Under the pieces are notes generated by a model. The model saw nothing but the letters and a program-made list of their open reading frames with translations. It searched no databases and was not told the DNA's origin. DNA of 64,000 nt from Erinaceus europaeus (Eukaryota; Chordata; Mammalia; Eulipotyphla; Erinaceidae): NCBI RefSeq assembly GCF_950295315.1, contig NC_080176.1, positions 28,828,424 to 28,892,423 of the forward strand. The letters are read 5' to 3'. Below are positions 1-10,715 of the stretch, in pieces. How positions within the stretch are numbered: position 1 is the stretch's first letter; every line of letters begins with the position of its first letter. Made by a program: the position numbers and the translations under genes.

Positions 1-182
1 GAGGGGGGTTTGGAGGCGGGGGCCACCTTGGGGAGGATGATGGGTGAGGAACATGACACCAGGATGCCCTCCTGACACCTGCCAACTCCCAGCCACCTCC
101 AGCTCCCATCCTTGTGTGTCAGCTTAAGACATGGGGTCCCAGAGAGATTGTATGTGTGTGTGTTCTTTTTTGATAGAAACAA

Positions 183-183
183 A

Positions 184-210
<27 letters not shown>
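183..210 (+). repeat. (GA)n microsatellite
   Basis: Pure GA dinucleotide run. Confidence 0.9.
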
Positions 211-214
<4 letters not shown>

Positions 215-234
215 GAAGATAGAAAGAGAATGAA

Positions 235-443
235 ATCCTGGAAGCTCATGTCCCTAGAGCCCTGCCCCACCAGGGAAAGCTAGAAACGGGCTGGGGGTGT
301 GATTGACCTGTTGATGCCCACGTCCAGAGCAGAAGCAGTTACAGAATCCAGACCATCCATCTTCTGCATCCCATAAAGAATTGTGATCCATACTCCCAAA
401 AGGGGAGAATTGATAGGAGGAGGAGGATAAGAGGGCTCTGAGA
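235..443 (+). repeat. LINE-1-like 3' UTR repeat, part 1
   Basis: GGGAAAGCTAGAAACGGGC and the following 150 bp recur at 43180-43350 and, reversed, near 16620-16800. The element is interrupted by a SINE-A and resumes at about 658. It looks like a 5'-truncated L1 3' end; no ORF is present, so the class is inferred. Confidence 0.5.
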
Positions 444-646
444 GGGAGTCCGGTGGTAGCGCAGCGGGTTAAGCACATGTGGCGCAAAGCGCAAGGACCC
501 GGAAGGATCCAGGTTTGAGCCCCTGGCTCCCTACCTGCAGGCGGGTCGCTTCACAAGTGGTGAAGCAGGTCTACAGGTGTTTCTCTTTCTCTCCCCCTCT
601 CTGTCTTCCTCTCCTCTCTCCATTTCTCTCTCTCTAAAAAAGAAAA
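444..646 (+). mobile_element. SINE-A, 3' truncated
   Basis: Head and body present, tail short. It is flanked by the target-site duplication AAGAGGGCTCTGA (about 429-441 and 645-657), so it inserted into the L1-like element. Confidence 0.85.
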
Positions 647-657
647 AGAGGGCTCTG

Positions 658-940
658 AACTCCAGCTCCAGAGAGAGAAGAGGAAAAAGACAGGGACATT
701 TGGTTGTAGTAATAGGGTTATGTGTAGGTTGTAAAGGAAGAGAAGGTGGGACCTTAATAAACAAAAAGGGCAAATACGTATAAATGTAGACGGTTGTAGA
801 AATAATCGTCAACCCCATCTGCAACCTTGGGAGAACTGCTGTCTTCTACCATGGAGAGATTAGGGATTCAGAGCTTTGGTGGTGGGAGTGGTGTGGGATT
901 GTTGACATGTAATTTCATAAATCAATAATAAAAAGAAAAA
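658..940 (+). repeat. LINE-1-like 3' UTR repeat, part 2
   Basis: Continues the interrupted element. Ends GTGGTGTGGGATTGTTGACA and an AATAATAAAAAG tail, matching the end of the copy at 43480-43578. Confidence 0.5.
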
Positions 941-947
941 ATGAGAG

Positions 948-1225
948 GGGAGTCGAGTGGTAGAGCAGCGGGTTAAGCATACATGGTGCAAAGCCCAAGG
1001 ACCAGCATAAGGATCCGGGTTCAAGCTCCCAGCTCCCCACCTGCAGGAGAGTCACTTCATAAGTGGTGAAGCAGGTCTGCAGGTGTCTGTCTTTCTCTCC
1101 CCCTCTGTCTTCCCCTCCTCTCTCCATTTCTCTTTGTCCTATCCAACAATGACGACAGCAGTAACAACAATAGTAACTACAACAATAAAACAAGGGCGAC
1201 AAAAGGGAATAAATAAATATTTCTA
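948..1225 (+). mobile_element. SINE-A
   Basis: Full length. Sits directly at the 3' end of the L1-like repeat. Probable target duplication AATGAGAG on both sides. Confidence 0.88.
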
Positions 1226-1386
1226 AAAAAAGATTTAAAAAACAGAAAGAATGAGAGAGAGAGAGAGATACCTGCAGCCCTTCTTTACAGCCTGTGAAGC
1301 TTCCCCTATGCAGGTGGGGGGCGCTTGAACCCAGGCCCTTGTGCATGGTAATGTGTGTGCTTGCCTGGGTGCACCACTGCCCAGCC
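1226..1386 (-). mobile_element. SINE-B
   Basis: Reverse copy; tRNA-like head at the right end (GGTGCACCACTGCCCAGCCC). Confidence 0.75.
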
Positions 1387-1464
1387 CCTCAGAGAGGCTT
1401 TGCCACTTGCCTAGGTTACACAGAAAACAAATGACAGCAGCGCCAGTGATTTATTATGATTTTT

Positions 1465-1578
1465 ATTATTATTACTATATCAGCTCTGGCTGATGGTAGT
1501 GCTGGGGATTGAACCTGGGACCTCAGAGCCTCAGGCAGGAGAGTCTTTTGCAGACACACTGTACTGTCTCCGCAGTCT
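1465..1578 (-). mobile_element. SINE-C
   Basis: Reverse copy with TTGAACCTGGGACCTCAGAG core. Confidence 0.75.
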
Positions 1579-2004
1579 TGACAGTGCCCTTAATTAGCCA
1601 GAGAGGATCAAGATGAGCTGGCCAGTCTTCCAAGCACAGGGGGGAAACTGAGGCAGGAGAGAGCACGACCTGGCAAAATCATACCACAGATGTGACACCT
1701 GGCCCCCTGGTGTCCTCTCCCCTCCAAGGAACTCAGGCCTGAGTCACAGAGTCTCCATGAGGAGGAGGGAGACCCCAGTGGGCCAGGGTGGGGGGATCTC
1801 CCCCACCTGTCCCCTCCTGTGGTCCCTGCAGAGTGGCCTGGTGACACCATGCAGGAGACAGTGGCCTTGACTGCCATTAGGATGGGGCCAGGTTCGAGCC
1901 TGGGATGTACACAGGGTAAGTAGCACACTATTCAGCGAACTACTTGGCTGGCTCCTCTGTCATATTTCTCTTCTTTCTTTCTTTTCTTTTCTTTTCTTGT
2001 TTCT

Positions 2005-2336
2005 TTTTTTGCCTCCAGGGTTATTGCTGGGGCTCAGTGTCTGCACCACGAATCCACTGCTCCTGGAGGCTATTTTTTCCCATTTTTGTTACCCTTGTTG
2101 TTATTGTTATTGTTGCCATTGATGTTGTTGTTGGATAGGACAGAGAGAAATGGAGAGAGGAGGGGAAGACAGAGAGGAGGAGAGAAAGATAGACACCTGC
2201 AGACCTGCTTCACTGCCTGTGAAGTGACTCCCCTGCAGGTGGGGAGCTGGGGGACTCACTGGGATCCTTACGCCGGTCCTTGTAGCTTGTGCCACGTGCA
2301 CTTAACCCGCTGCGCTACCGCCAACCCCCCCCCCCA
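2005..2336 (-). mobile_element. SINE-A with hairpin cassette
   Basis: Cassette at the left (GCCTCCAGGG to CTCCTGGAGGC), head ends CGCTGCGCTACCGCCAACCC. Confidence 0.88.
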
Positions 2337-2398
2337 TTTCTATGGGGCACTGGAGAATTGAACCCAGGGCTGTACTGCTGGACTGTCTCCCTGGTCTA
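2337..2398 (-). mobile_element. SINE-C fragment
   Basis: Head-proximal piece only, truncated by the neighbouring SINE-A. Confidence 0.5.
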
Positions 2399-2412
2399 TA
2401 TAAATATATACT

Positions 2413-2752
2413 TTTTGCCTCCAGGGTTATCGCTGGGGCTCAGTGACTCTACTACAAGTCCACTGCTCCTGGAGGCCATTTTTTTTCCCCTTTTGTTGCC
2501 CTTGTTGTTTATCATGGTGGTTATTATTATTGTTGTTATTGCTGTCATTGTTGTTGGGTCGGACAGAGAGAAATGGAGAGAGGAGGGGAAGACAGAGAGA
2601 GGGAGAGAAAGATAGACACCTGCAGACCTACTTCACCGCTTGTGAAGCGACCCCCCTGCAGGTGGGGAGCCGGGGGCTTGAACTGGCATTCTAACTCCAG
2701 TCCTTGCACTTAGCGCCATGTGCACTTAACCTGGTGTGCGACTGCCTGGCCC
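2413..2752 (-). mobile_element. SINE-A with hairpin cassette
   Basis: Second cassette-bearing copy within 450 bp of the first; same order and strand. Confidence 0.88.
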
Positions 2753-2762
2753 CATATTTTGT

Positions 2763-2966
2763 TTTTTTAATTAATTATGTTTATTTATTGGATAGAGTCA
2801 GCTAGAAATGGAGAGGGGGTGATAGAGAAGGAGAAACAGAGAGATACCTACAGCCCTGCTTCACTGCTTATGAAGCTTTCCCCTGCAGGTGGGGACTGGG
2901 GGGCTTGGACCCAGGTCCTTATGCTTGGTAACATGTACTCAATCAGGTGCACCACCATCCTGCCCC
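2763..2966 (-). mobile_element. SINE-B
   Basis: Complete reverse copy, ATTTATTGGATAGAGTCAGC to CACCATCCTGCCCC. Confidence 0.85.
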
Positions 2967-2974
2967 AAACAGTT

Positions 2975-2975
2975 A

Positions 2976-3021
<46 letters not shown>
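2975..3021 (+). repeat. (ATT)n microsatellite
   Basis: About 15 perfect ATT units, probably an expanded SINE tail. Gives poly-Tyr and poly-Ile frames that are not coding. Confidence 0.92.
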
Positions 3022-3294
3022 TTGCCTCCAGGGTTATTGCAGGGGCTCAGTGTCTGCACTACAGATCCACTGCTCCTGGAGGCCACCCCCTCCATTTTAT
3101 TAGATAGGACAGAGAGAAATCAAGAAAGGAGGGGAAGACAGGGGAAGAGAAAGACAGACATCTGAAGACCTGCTTCACCCCCTGTGAAGCGATCCCCCTG
3201 CAGGTGGGGAGCTGGGGACTCGAACCCAGATTCTTGCGCCAGTCCTTGTACTTTGTACTATATGCACTTAACCTGCTGTGCTACTGGCCGGCCC
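3022..3294 (-). mobile_element. SINE-A with hairpin cassette
   Basis: Lacks the GTTGCCCTTGTTG section between cassette and body, so it is internally deleted. Confidence 0.82.
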
Positions 3295-3303
3295 CCAACC
3301 AGG

Positions 3304-3563
3304 TTTTTTTTTTTAATATTTATTTATTCATTGTTTTTTTTTTGTTGTTGTAGATATTATTGCTGTTGTTATTGATGCCGTCGTTGTTGGATAGGATAGA
3401 GAGAAATGGAGAAAGGAGGGGAAGACGGGGAGAGTGACATCTGCAGACCTGCTTCACCACTTGTGAAGCGACCTCCACTGCAGGTGGGGAACCGGGATCC
3501 TTCCGCCAGTCCTTGTGCTTCAAGCCACGTGCACTTAACCCGCTGTACTACCGCCCAACTCCC
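3304..3563 (-). mobile_element. SINE-A
   Basis: No cassette; T-rich left end, head GCTGTACTACCGCCCAACTC. Confidence 0.85.
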
Positions 3564-3567
3564 CCAA

Positions 3568-3692
3568 ACAGTTATGTTTAACCAGAGCCCTGCTCAGCTC
3601 TATATGATGGTGGTCCAGGGATTAAACCCTGGGACCTCAGAGCCTCAGGCAGGAGAGTCATTTTGCAGAACCACTACGCTGTCTCCCCAGCC
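3568..3692 (-). mobile_element. SINE-C
   Basis: Complete reverse copy ending ACGCTGTCTCCCCAGCCC. Confidence 0.8.
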
Positions 3693-3694
3693 CT

Positions 3695-3850
3695 GGAACA
3701 TTTTTTGCAAAGATTTTGTTCTTAAATGTAGAAGCCAGGCTATATAAGGTACAAGGACCTGGGTTCGAGCCCCGAAGTCCACATAGTAGCTGTGGTGTCT
3801 CTCTTCCTTCATCATGTCCTGGGCTGTGGTCACATCTTTCCCTTTCTGCA
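3695..3850 (+). repeat. Degenerate SINE remnant
   Basis: Contains CAAGGACCTGGGTTCGAGCC (B-box-like) and CTGTGGTGTCTCTCTTCCT; family not clear. Confidence 0.4.
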
Positions 3851-4045
3851 AAAGCTTCTGTGAGGGAGTGTAGATTTCTGGGCCCCGGGGCCCCCAGCCC
3901 TCGTCTTGGGTCCCTTCTGTCCGGGGAGAGGACAGGACTTAGCTGGGCCTGCCCCAGGTCTTGGTGTTCTTGACCCATGGCTCCCCAGGGCCCTGGCCAA
4001 GTTTCTGGAACAGGAGGGTTTGAAAGCTCTTCTCTATGTGTTTAC

Positions 4046-4155
4046 CCCTAGGAGAGAGTGACAGAGAGACACTGCAGGTGTCTCAAGGCCACGGGGTTGA
4101 ACCCAGGTACTTGTGCATGGGAATATTTTTACCCAACGCACCATCGTCCTGCCCT
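4046..4155 (-). mobile_element. SINE-B, partial
   Basis: Head half retained, body deleted. Confidence 0.6.
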
Positions 4156-4261
4156 GGGAGTCCAACTCCTGCGGGTGTTGTCTGGGGAGTAATGGTGTCC
4201 CCAGGACTGTGTGGAGATTCTGTCCTAATAAGGGGCAAGGAGAGAGAAAAAGAGAGCAAGA

Positions 4262-4465
4262 GGGGCTGGGCGGTGGTGCACCTGGTTGAGTGCACATGTT
4301 ACACTGTGCAAGGACCCAGGATCAAGCCCCCAGGCCCCACCTGCAGGGGGAGAGCTTCACGAGTGGTGAAGCAGGGCTGCAGGTGTCTCTCTGTTTCTCT
4401 CCCTCTCTATCTCCCCCTCCCACTCAATTTCTGGCTGTCTCCGTCCAATAAATAAATAAAGATAA
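4262..4465 (+). mobile_element. SINE-B
   Basis: Complete, GGGCTGGGCGGTGGTGCACC to CCAATAAATAAATAAAG, then A/G-rich tail. Confidence 0.88.
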
Positions 4466-4539
4466 CAAAGGGGAAAAAAAGCAAGAAAGAAAGAAAAAAG
4501 AAAGAGAGGGAAAAAAAAAAAAAGAAAACAAGAAAGAGA

Positions 4540-4680
4540 GGTCCAGGAGGTGCGCAGCGGACGGGGCACTGCACTCTCAAGCATGAGGTCCTGAGTTCAA
4601 TCCCTGGCAGCACATGCACCAGAGTGATGATGTTTCTCGCTCTCTCCTTCTTTTTCATTAATGAATAAACAAAATCTAAA
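4540..4680 (+). mobile_element. SINE-D
   Basis: GGTCCAGGAGGTGCGCAGCG head, TTCATTAATGAATAAAC tail. Confidence 0.8.
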
Positions 4681-4741
4681 AGAAAAAAAAAGAAGAGGAA
4701 GAAGAAATAACATCCTAAGAGAGAGAGAGAGAACACAGGCA

Positions 4742-4875
4742 TGGTCTGGGAGGTGGTACAGTGAATAAGGCATTGGACTCTCAAGTGTGAGGTCCTGAGT
4801 TTGATCCCTGACAGCACATATTCCAGAGGGGTGCTCTGCTCCCCCTTTTCTCATCAGTAAATAAATAAATCTTGA
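4742..4875 (+). mobile_element. SINE-D
   Basis: Second tandem copy of the family, ending TAAATAAATAAATCTTG. Confidence 0.8.
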
Positions 4876-4928
4876 AAAAAAGACCATAGAGACCATGTCA
4901 TCTGACAGCACGTAGACTGTCATTTTCT

Positions 4929-4964
4929 CCCATCCATCCATCCATCCATCCATCCATCCATCCA
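4929..4964 (+). repeat. (CATC)n microsatellite
   Basis: About nine CATC units. Confidence 0.9.
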
Positions 4965-5132
4965 GCAAACAACCAGCAGGTGGATCCTCCAGTCTATGTA
5001 CAAGACTGAGTACTGGGGACCCCAAGGTGCACTGGGACACCCCTGCTCCAATAGCCTTCTGCCACTCCATGAGCTCAGTCCAGTGGGCTACTCAGACAGG
5101 AATCAGGTCATCACTCCAATACTGTCTAAAAA

Positions 5133-5259
5133 AATTTTTTTTTTTCTCAGAGTGGTGCAATGCAGAGCTTCCTGAGTGCTGCCGTGGTGCTGGGGTTTGA
5201 ACCCAGGGTCTCATGTGAAGCCAGGCATGAGCCCTATTAGGGGAGCTATCTTCCAGTCC
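5133..5259 (-). repeat. Degenerate SINE
   Basis: TTTGAACCCAGGGTCTCATG core; old copy. Confidence 0.4.
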
Positions 5260-5299
5260 TGATTTTATTTAAGATACCAGTTCTTTCTATCTTTAAAAA

Positions 5300-5480
5300 A
5301 ATTATTTACTTATTTATCATTGGATAGAGACAGAAAGAAATTGAGAGAAAGGGGAGAGAGAGAGAGAGACCTGCAGCCCTGCTCCACTACTTATGACGCT
5401 TCCCCATGCAGGTGGGCTCGAACCCGGGTCCTTGAGCACTGTAATGTGTGCGCTCAACCAGGTGCGCCACTGCCTGGCCT
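5300..5480 (-). mobile_element. SINE-B
   Basis: ATTGGATAGAGACAGAAAG to GTGCGCCACTGCCTGGCC. Confidence 0.82.
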
Positions 5481-5509
5481 CTATCTCTCTCTCCCTCCCT
5501 TTCTTTCTT

Positions 5510-5790
5510 TCTGGAGCTGGAGAGAGAGAGAGAGAGGTGGAAGCAGGGCATTACCCTTGCATATGCAGTTCTGGGGATCAAACTTTGGGCCTCAGGCTTA
5601 TAAATCCACAGCTCCTCCACTGTGTCACCTGGCTGCAGCCTTCATTATAATAACAACAATATTTATAATAACAACTATTATTATTATTACTATTTTCAGA
5701 GCAGAACACTGTTCTGCTCTAGAGGACACGGTGCTGGGACTTGAACCCAGGGCCTCAAGCATGGTGATCCTGGGTACCACTCGCCGAGCC
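5510..5790 (-). repeat. Two old diverged SINE remnants
   Basis: Left copy around TTTGGGCCTCAGGCTTATAA, right copy around ACTTGAACCCAGGGCCTCAA, separated by an (ATT)-rich tract. Confidence 0.45.
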
Positions 5791-5799
5791 TACGCCAGG

Positions 5800-6329
5800 C
5801 ATGCCCGCTCCTGAGGTCCCAGCAGGCTCAAGAGGTGCAGTAGCTGAGCTGAGAAGATGGCCCTGGTGCTGTGCTGTTCCCGCCAGCCCCAAGGAGGGAG
5901 GAGACAGGCTGGCTGCTCTGGCCAGGAGAGTGGCCCAGTGGTTCCCACCCACCACCACTACCAGGGTGAACCCCTTTCCACCCAGCACCCACCTGAGCTA
6001 CTTGAGACCGCCAGCAGAGGGCAGGCCTGAGCCTCTTGCCCTCTCCTCCTCCCCAGGGCTCCTCCAAAGCCCTGGGTTCGAGGTTTCCCAGCCGCCAGCA
6101 GAGGCCGGGCTCCCATGGGCGAGTGTAGACAGAGTTGGGGAGGTCCCGGCTGGATAGTTGTGCCTGGCTCCCACCCCCTCGCCCACCCCCGTGCGTTGTT
6201 CCTGCACCCCTATACAAAACCGGGCCAGAGAGTCCCCACAGCTGTCAACAGGAGAGGCAGGCCTCGAACCCATGCAGCCAGGCTTCAGGGCCCTTGTTCC
6301 TTCTCAGCCAGGCCGCCAGGTCTGGGGCC

Positions 6330-6375
<46 letters not shown>

Positions 6376-6599
6376 GGGGGGGTCCAGCAGGGTGACCTCA
6401 AGTCTCCTGGTCATGAGGGGACTGGGGGTACCCCCCCAAAACTGGAATGTGAGCTCATTCTAAGGCTCCCATTTGCATCAGCTGTGGGTGCGGTACTGGG
6501 TGGGGGGGCTGTAGGGTGAATCTGGGTGTGGGGGGTTCCTGGTCAGCTCCCAGGGGGCTGCGGGAGGCTAGAGGGGCTCTGGGTGGATGCGCTGGTCCT
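5800..6599. other. Unique upstream sequence, 5' of the CpG island
   Basis: No interspersed repeat or exon is recognised here. GC-rich, with a (GT)n run inside. May hold promoter-proximal regulatory DNA. Confidence 0.5.
6332..6373 (+). repeat. (GT)n microsatellite
   Basis: About 21 GT units, some 250 bp upstream of the CpG island. Confidence 0.93.
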
Positions 6600-6868
6600 C
6601 GTCGCCCCCCCCCCACCCGCGGGGGCTCAATCCTGCATCTGGGGACCCCGGAGAGCGCCCACCGGTGACCTTGGGCAGTGCCACCTCCTTCCTGCAGGCC
6701 CCTCCGGGGGGCGGGGAAGGGGCAAAGGAGGCTGGACAGGCGTGGGAGGGCGTGGGTCAGCGGGGCCTGCCACCTGGGTGCCCTCCCCTCTAGTCCCCCA
6801 GCCCCCCCAGCCCCCAGCCTGGCCAGGCCCCGGGGCTCCCGCGCGCCCCATGGGTGACCTTGACCCCG

Positions 6869-7023
6869 TAATCCGGCGCAGCCCGGAGGCCCCCCTGGCC
6901 GCGGCGGCCGGGGCGGGGGCGGGCCGGGCTAATCCCGTATGTAAATGGCAGCCAATGGAGGGTGGTGTTGCGCGGGGCTGGGATTAGGGCCGGGGCGAAT
7001 GGCTGGCAATCTTACTGGGATTA
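6869..7023 (+). promoter_or_regulatory. GTF2IRD1: Cluster of GGATTA sites (putative autoregulatory GUR)
   Basis: Four GGATTA cores lie within 155 bp: reverse orientation (TAATCC) at 6869-6874 and 6930-6935, forward at 6981-6986 and 7018-7023. From published work on human GTF2IRD1, the protein represses its own gene by binding paired GGATTA-type sites in an upstream region called GUR. Position, mixed orientation and close spacing fit that element. Binding here is inferred. The same core is also a K50 homeodomain (OTX/PITX/GSC) site. Confidence 0.75.
6952..6956 (+). promoter_or_regulatory. CCAAT box
   Basis: GCCAATGG lies in the CpG-rich promoter between two GGATTA-type sites. It is a consensus NF-Y site by sequence only. 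Confidence 0.45.
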
Positions 7024-7148
7024 CAGAACAAAGAGCCTCCCGCGCCCCGCGCCCCGCCCTCCGCCGCAGCCCGGGAGGGGCCCGCGCCCCGCACCCCATC
7101 GCCGGCCGGGCCGGGCGCCGCCGGCCGAGCGCTTGGGGATCCCCCGAG
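7024..7148 (+). other. GTF2IRD1: Probable non-coding exon 1 (5' UTR), start uncertain
   Basis: The coding sequence begins in exon 2 a few bases after its acceptor, so a leader exon must lie upstream. A good donor, CCCGAG|GTAGGA, ends at 7148 in the CpG island just below the GGATTA cluster. The transcription start cannot be fixed from sequence; the left edge given is arbitrary, just downstream of the last GGATTA site. Confidence 0.5.
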
Positions 7149-7229
7149 GTAGGACAAACTTTTGCGGGGGGCCCCTGCCCTTCCCCCGCTGGGGCTGGCT
7201 GGGGGTGGGGGGGCGGGGGCACGTGACCG

Positions 7230-7241
7230 GGATTACAATCC
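7230..7241 (+). promoter_or_regulatory. Inverted GGATT/AATCC pair in intron 1
   Basis: GGATTACAATCC is a perfect GGATT inverted repeat with a 2-bp spacer, about 80 bp downstream of the exon 1 donor. It could serve as a fifth site for GTF2IRD1 or for a paired/K50 homeodomain dimer. Function is inferred. Confidence 0.45.
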
Positions 7242-7500
7242 GGACTGGGGGAAGGGGAGCGCGGGAGTGGGGTGAGTGGGGTTGCTGTCACTCTGGGCCC
7301 CCCACCGGCGACAGTGAGGTCAGCCCTTGGGGGGCACTCCTGCCAGGCCACCCTCCCCCATTTGCAGGCCGAAGTGCGCTGCCCCGGGCCTCTGGAGCAT
7401 GTTGGGGTCCCCCGCCCCCCCTCCAGGGGGCTGAGCTGAGCGTTGGGGGGAGGAGACTCACAGGATGGAGAGGGAGGGGGCGCAGAGGGGCAGGGGGCTG

Positions 7501-8940
7501 AGTCGGGCCCCCCAGTGTGGAGGTGGTCTTTGAGTTCCTGCCTGAGAACAAGAAGCGGTGTTGGGGTGCCGGGTGGGGGGTGCTGAAGGCCCTCCATACC
7601 CTGACTTCTCAGAAGTGATAGCCACCTTTTCTCGGTCGCCCCAGTTTCTGCCTGTCGCCAGGGACGGGGAATAGGGACCCCGCTTCTGCAGGGCAGGGGA
7701 CAGGGGAGACTTGCCACCACTCGAGGGGGAACCCGTTCCCTGAGCCTCCGGCGTGGGGTGCAGGTGGGACTCCTGTATCTTCATTTAGTAAAGTGAGGGG
7801 GCATGGCGTGTGGGGGGTCCCCCTGCCCCGCACGTGGGGGGCAACCTGGGCTGAAGTGTGGAGGCAGTGATGTGGGGGGCAGTGATTGGGGGGGGCAGCC
7901 ACAGCTGGTGGCAGGACTGGAAGCAGAGTCAGCTGCTTCAGAGGGGGGATACCGGGCATTTTGGGGATTCCCTAGTGCCCACGGAGGAAGGAAGAGGTGC
8001 CAGGATAGCTGCACCCCTGTTCCCCATGTTGGTGAGTTTGGGGGCCCTGGGACCCCATGGCCTGCTTGATTTTAGCACTGTCATTCCTGGGGGGGGACCC
8101 CAGGGGTAGTGGGGAGACATTACTTATTTATTCATTTGGGTCAGGAGAGGTTGCAGGGGGAGCCCTGACCTTAGAGCAGGGGCCCAAAAGTGCCAGCATG
8201 TGGCAGGGACCCCCCCAAACCTGTTGGGGGCTATGAAAAGCCCCACCCCCCTCTCCCCTCACCTGCTTTGAGCGTGACCTAGAAAGTGATTCAGAGGGTC
8301 CCAGTGGACCCTAGCCAAGCAAACCAAGCAAGGCTGGGACTCAGGCTGCTCACTGCTTGCTCTTCCCAGAGCTGGGAGAATTGGTCCCAGAATTGGAGAT
8401 GTGTCCTGAAGGTGGCTCTGACCCCCCCCCCCCCAGGCTGGAGGGGGGTCCAGTTTGAGGGCTGCTGGAGGAAGGGTCATTGATTTGCCATGTACCAAAC
8501 ACAGGTGCTTGTCTTCTTGTTCATCCAGGTGGTGCTGGTTACTTAGTACTGGGTGGTTGGACTTAGCAGGAAAGGCAGACAGAAGGGTTGTCTGTATAGC
8601 TGTCAGGGGCCTCAGGTGAGGGTCTCCTGGGTGGCATGGCGACAGCTTGGGACACCTTGTCCTAAGCTTGACCTTGGGGGCCTTGACCCCCTCTGCTCAG
8701 GCATTCTTTAAAGAGACAGAGAGGAGGAACAGGAGGGAGAGACATCACGGCTCGGGCTTCCCTCCCAGTGCTGTGGGGCTCTTGTTTGGTGTGCCAGGGT
8801 CTAGCTGTCTCACTGGCCCCTGCCGGCTCATTCTGTCTGGTCTCTGACAGCTGACTTTCCATGAGTCCTGAGTGGGGTGGGGGCTCCCTAGAGGTTCCTT
8901 GCCTGGCTCAGCTGTGGGGAAGAAACGATAGAATTTGTGC
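7501..8940. other. Intron 1, unique GC-rich stretch
   Basis: Repeat-poor for almost 1.5 kb after the CpG island, in contrast to the rest of the intron. No exon seen. Confidence 0.5.
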
Positions 8941-8945
8941 CTTAA

Positions 8946-8947
8946 AG

Positions 8948-8986
<39 letters not shown>

Positions 8987-9002
8987 CATACATACATATA
9001 TA
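8946..9002 (+). repeat. Poly-A followed by (TA)n
   Basis: About 18 A's then alternating TA, marking the (reversed) end of the next SINE-D. Confidence 0.85.
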
Positions 9003-9131
9003 TTTCTTTATTAATAAGGAGGAGGGGGGAGCAGAGCATCCCTCTGGCACATGTGATGCTGGGGTTCGAACTCAGGACCTCACACTTGAGAATCCAACAC
9101 TCTACTTATTGTGCCACTTCTTTGACCACCT
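9003..9131 (-). mobile_element. SINE-D
   Basis: TTCTTTATTAATAAGGAGG tail to GTGCCACTTCTTTGACC head. Confidence 0.75.
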
Positions 9132-10379
9132 GGCCTGTGGTGTCCATGGGGTGGGAGCCACTTGTGTGTCCCCATGATTCTCTGTCCCCTGTCTGTGGCT
9201 TTTCCCCCCTGGCATTGACCATGCCAGAGTCTGTCCCCAGTGTCCCTGGGGATAAAGCAGGGACAGTGGCCCCCCAGCTTTGGGTCCCCTGGGGCCACAG
9301 GGCTGAACCTCCTGACCCCCATCCCCCTGGGGGCAAGGTCCCCCCCTTGCTCTACCCAAGAGTGTGCCTAGCTCCAGGGGACCTGCTACAGACCCCTGAG
9401 GGTACCTCAGGAAAAAACACTTGGGGTTCATCCACCCACAGCAGTGCTGGGACCCAGGGCTGGGGACACTGTGCTGGTGAGGGAGAGTGACAGTGACCCT
9501 GCCCCCCCCCCCACTGGGCTCCAGTTCCAATGACAGCAGAGAGAGGTCACTCCCCCTACCCCCCCCAAAGCCAGGTGGGACTGGGCTTTGTCTATGGGGT
9601 AGGGAAGGGGTCTGAGGCATTGCGTGCCACTGGGGCCCCAAGCTGGGCCTGGCTGTGACCCTGATCTGTCGGAGTCCCCACCTGTCACCCTCCTTCAGGA
9701 CCACCTGCTCCTCAGGCCAGATTTAGCCCTGAAAAGACAGAGATGGTTAAATTTGGAGCCGAGCTTGTGCCCAGATCAGGCGATGTGGGGACCTGGTGAC
9801 ACCAAGCGTGTTCTTAGGGTCTTGTGGCCATGGCCTTTGTACAGGGGAGACTTGGGGACAGAACTAGGGAGCAGGGTGGGCCTGGAGTGGGGGACTGGGT
9901 CTCCTGTGATGCTCTGGGGGTGGTCTGGAGGGAGGGAGGGAGAATGAGGCTCCCAGAATGGGTTGACATCTCAGCCCCCAGGTTAGGAATTGCAGACTTG
10001 GAGGGCATTTTTCTGACACCCTCACCTCCAACCCCCTGGACACAGGAAGTTCCCCCTTCTTGGGTCCCTAGTAGGGGAGGGTCCTCGGTGGACTGGTTAC
10101 AGTTTTAAGGGGCTCTTCCCTTGCAGGGATGCCCCCCTCATCTGAGAGAGCGCCCCCAGGCCCTGCCCTTGGAATAGGGAGTAGCTGAGGCCAGAAAGTG
10201 AGGGTCTAGGGATTGGGGGTTTCTTGGGGACCCTGTTCCCCTACATCTGTTCGCCTGATCCTCTGGGTGGTGCTGTGGTTTTGGGGGGAGGCTTAGACTT
10301 GCTTGCTGGGTGCTCTCCAAGTGGAGAGAGGGCCAGACTGAGAACTTGGGGTGCTGGGCAGCTCTGGGGTACCCTCAGC
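9132..10379. other. Intron 1, unique stretch
   Basis: No repeats or exons recognised; several poly-C runs. Confidence 0.45.
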
Positions 10380-10498
10380 CTCTTTATTTATTTTTTATGT
10401 TTACTTTCTTCAGAGAGAGGCAGTGGGGTCTGGGCTTGAACCACAGTCGCTCGCACACATGCCAAAGCAGCTCACTGCCCCTGTGAGCTCTCTTGTTG
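10380..10498 (-). repeat. Degenerate SINE
   Basis: GGGCTTGAACCACAGTCGC core after an AT-rich left end. Confidence 0.4.
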
Positions 10499-10715
10499 GC
10501 CCCAGGCTCTGTTGGTGTGTGGCTGATTGGGGTCCTTCCTGGATCCGAGCTGGGGAGACCTTTGAGCAGTTTCTCTCTTTGAGACCTGGACCAGGCCAGC
10601 CTGTTTGCTGGTTGGGGTCTGGGGATTGGGGGTCATGTGTGTATGGGGGTCCAAGGCATGTCTTTTACTATTGCAGAACTCCAACAAAGGAGTCTCTTTC
10701 CTTTGTCCTATCTGT

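Larger units (their letters stand above)
6600..7500 (+). promoter_or_regulatory. GTF2IRD1: CpG-island promoter of GTF2IRD1
   Basis: This is a GC-rich, repeat-free block, densest in CpG between about 6840 and 7140, upstream of and over the probable first exon. I see no TATA box. A CCAAT box lies at 6952-6956. Several GGATTA/TAATCC sites fall inside (listed separately). The island edges are by eye. Confidence 0.8.

Noticed and set aside
2777..3165. Poly-Tyr, poly-Ile and poly-Leu frames
   Set aside because: Translations of an (ATT)n SINE-tail microsatellite.
6929..7720. 263-codon open frame on the minus strand over the CpG island
   Set aside because: GC-rich DNA has few stops. The composition is Pro/Arg/Gly-rich with no family resemblance, and it runs antisense to promoter and exon 1.
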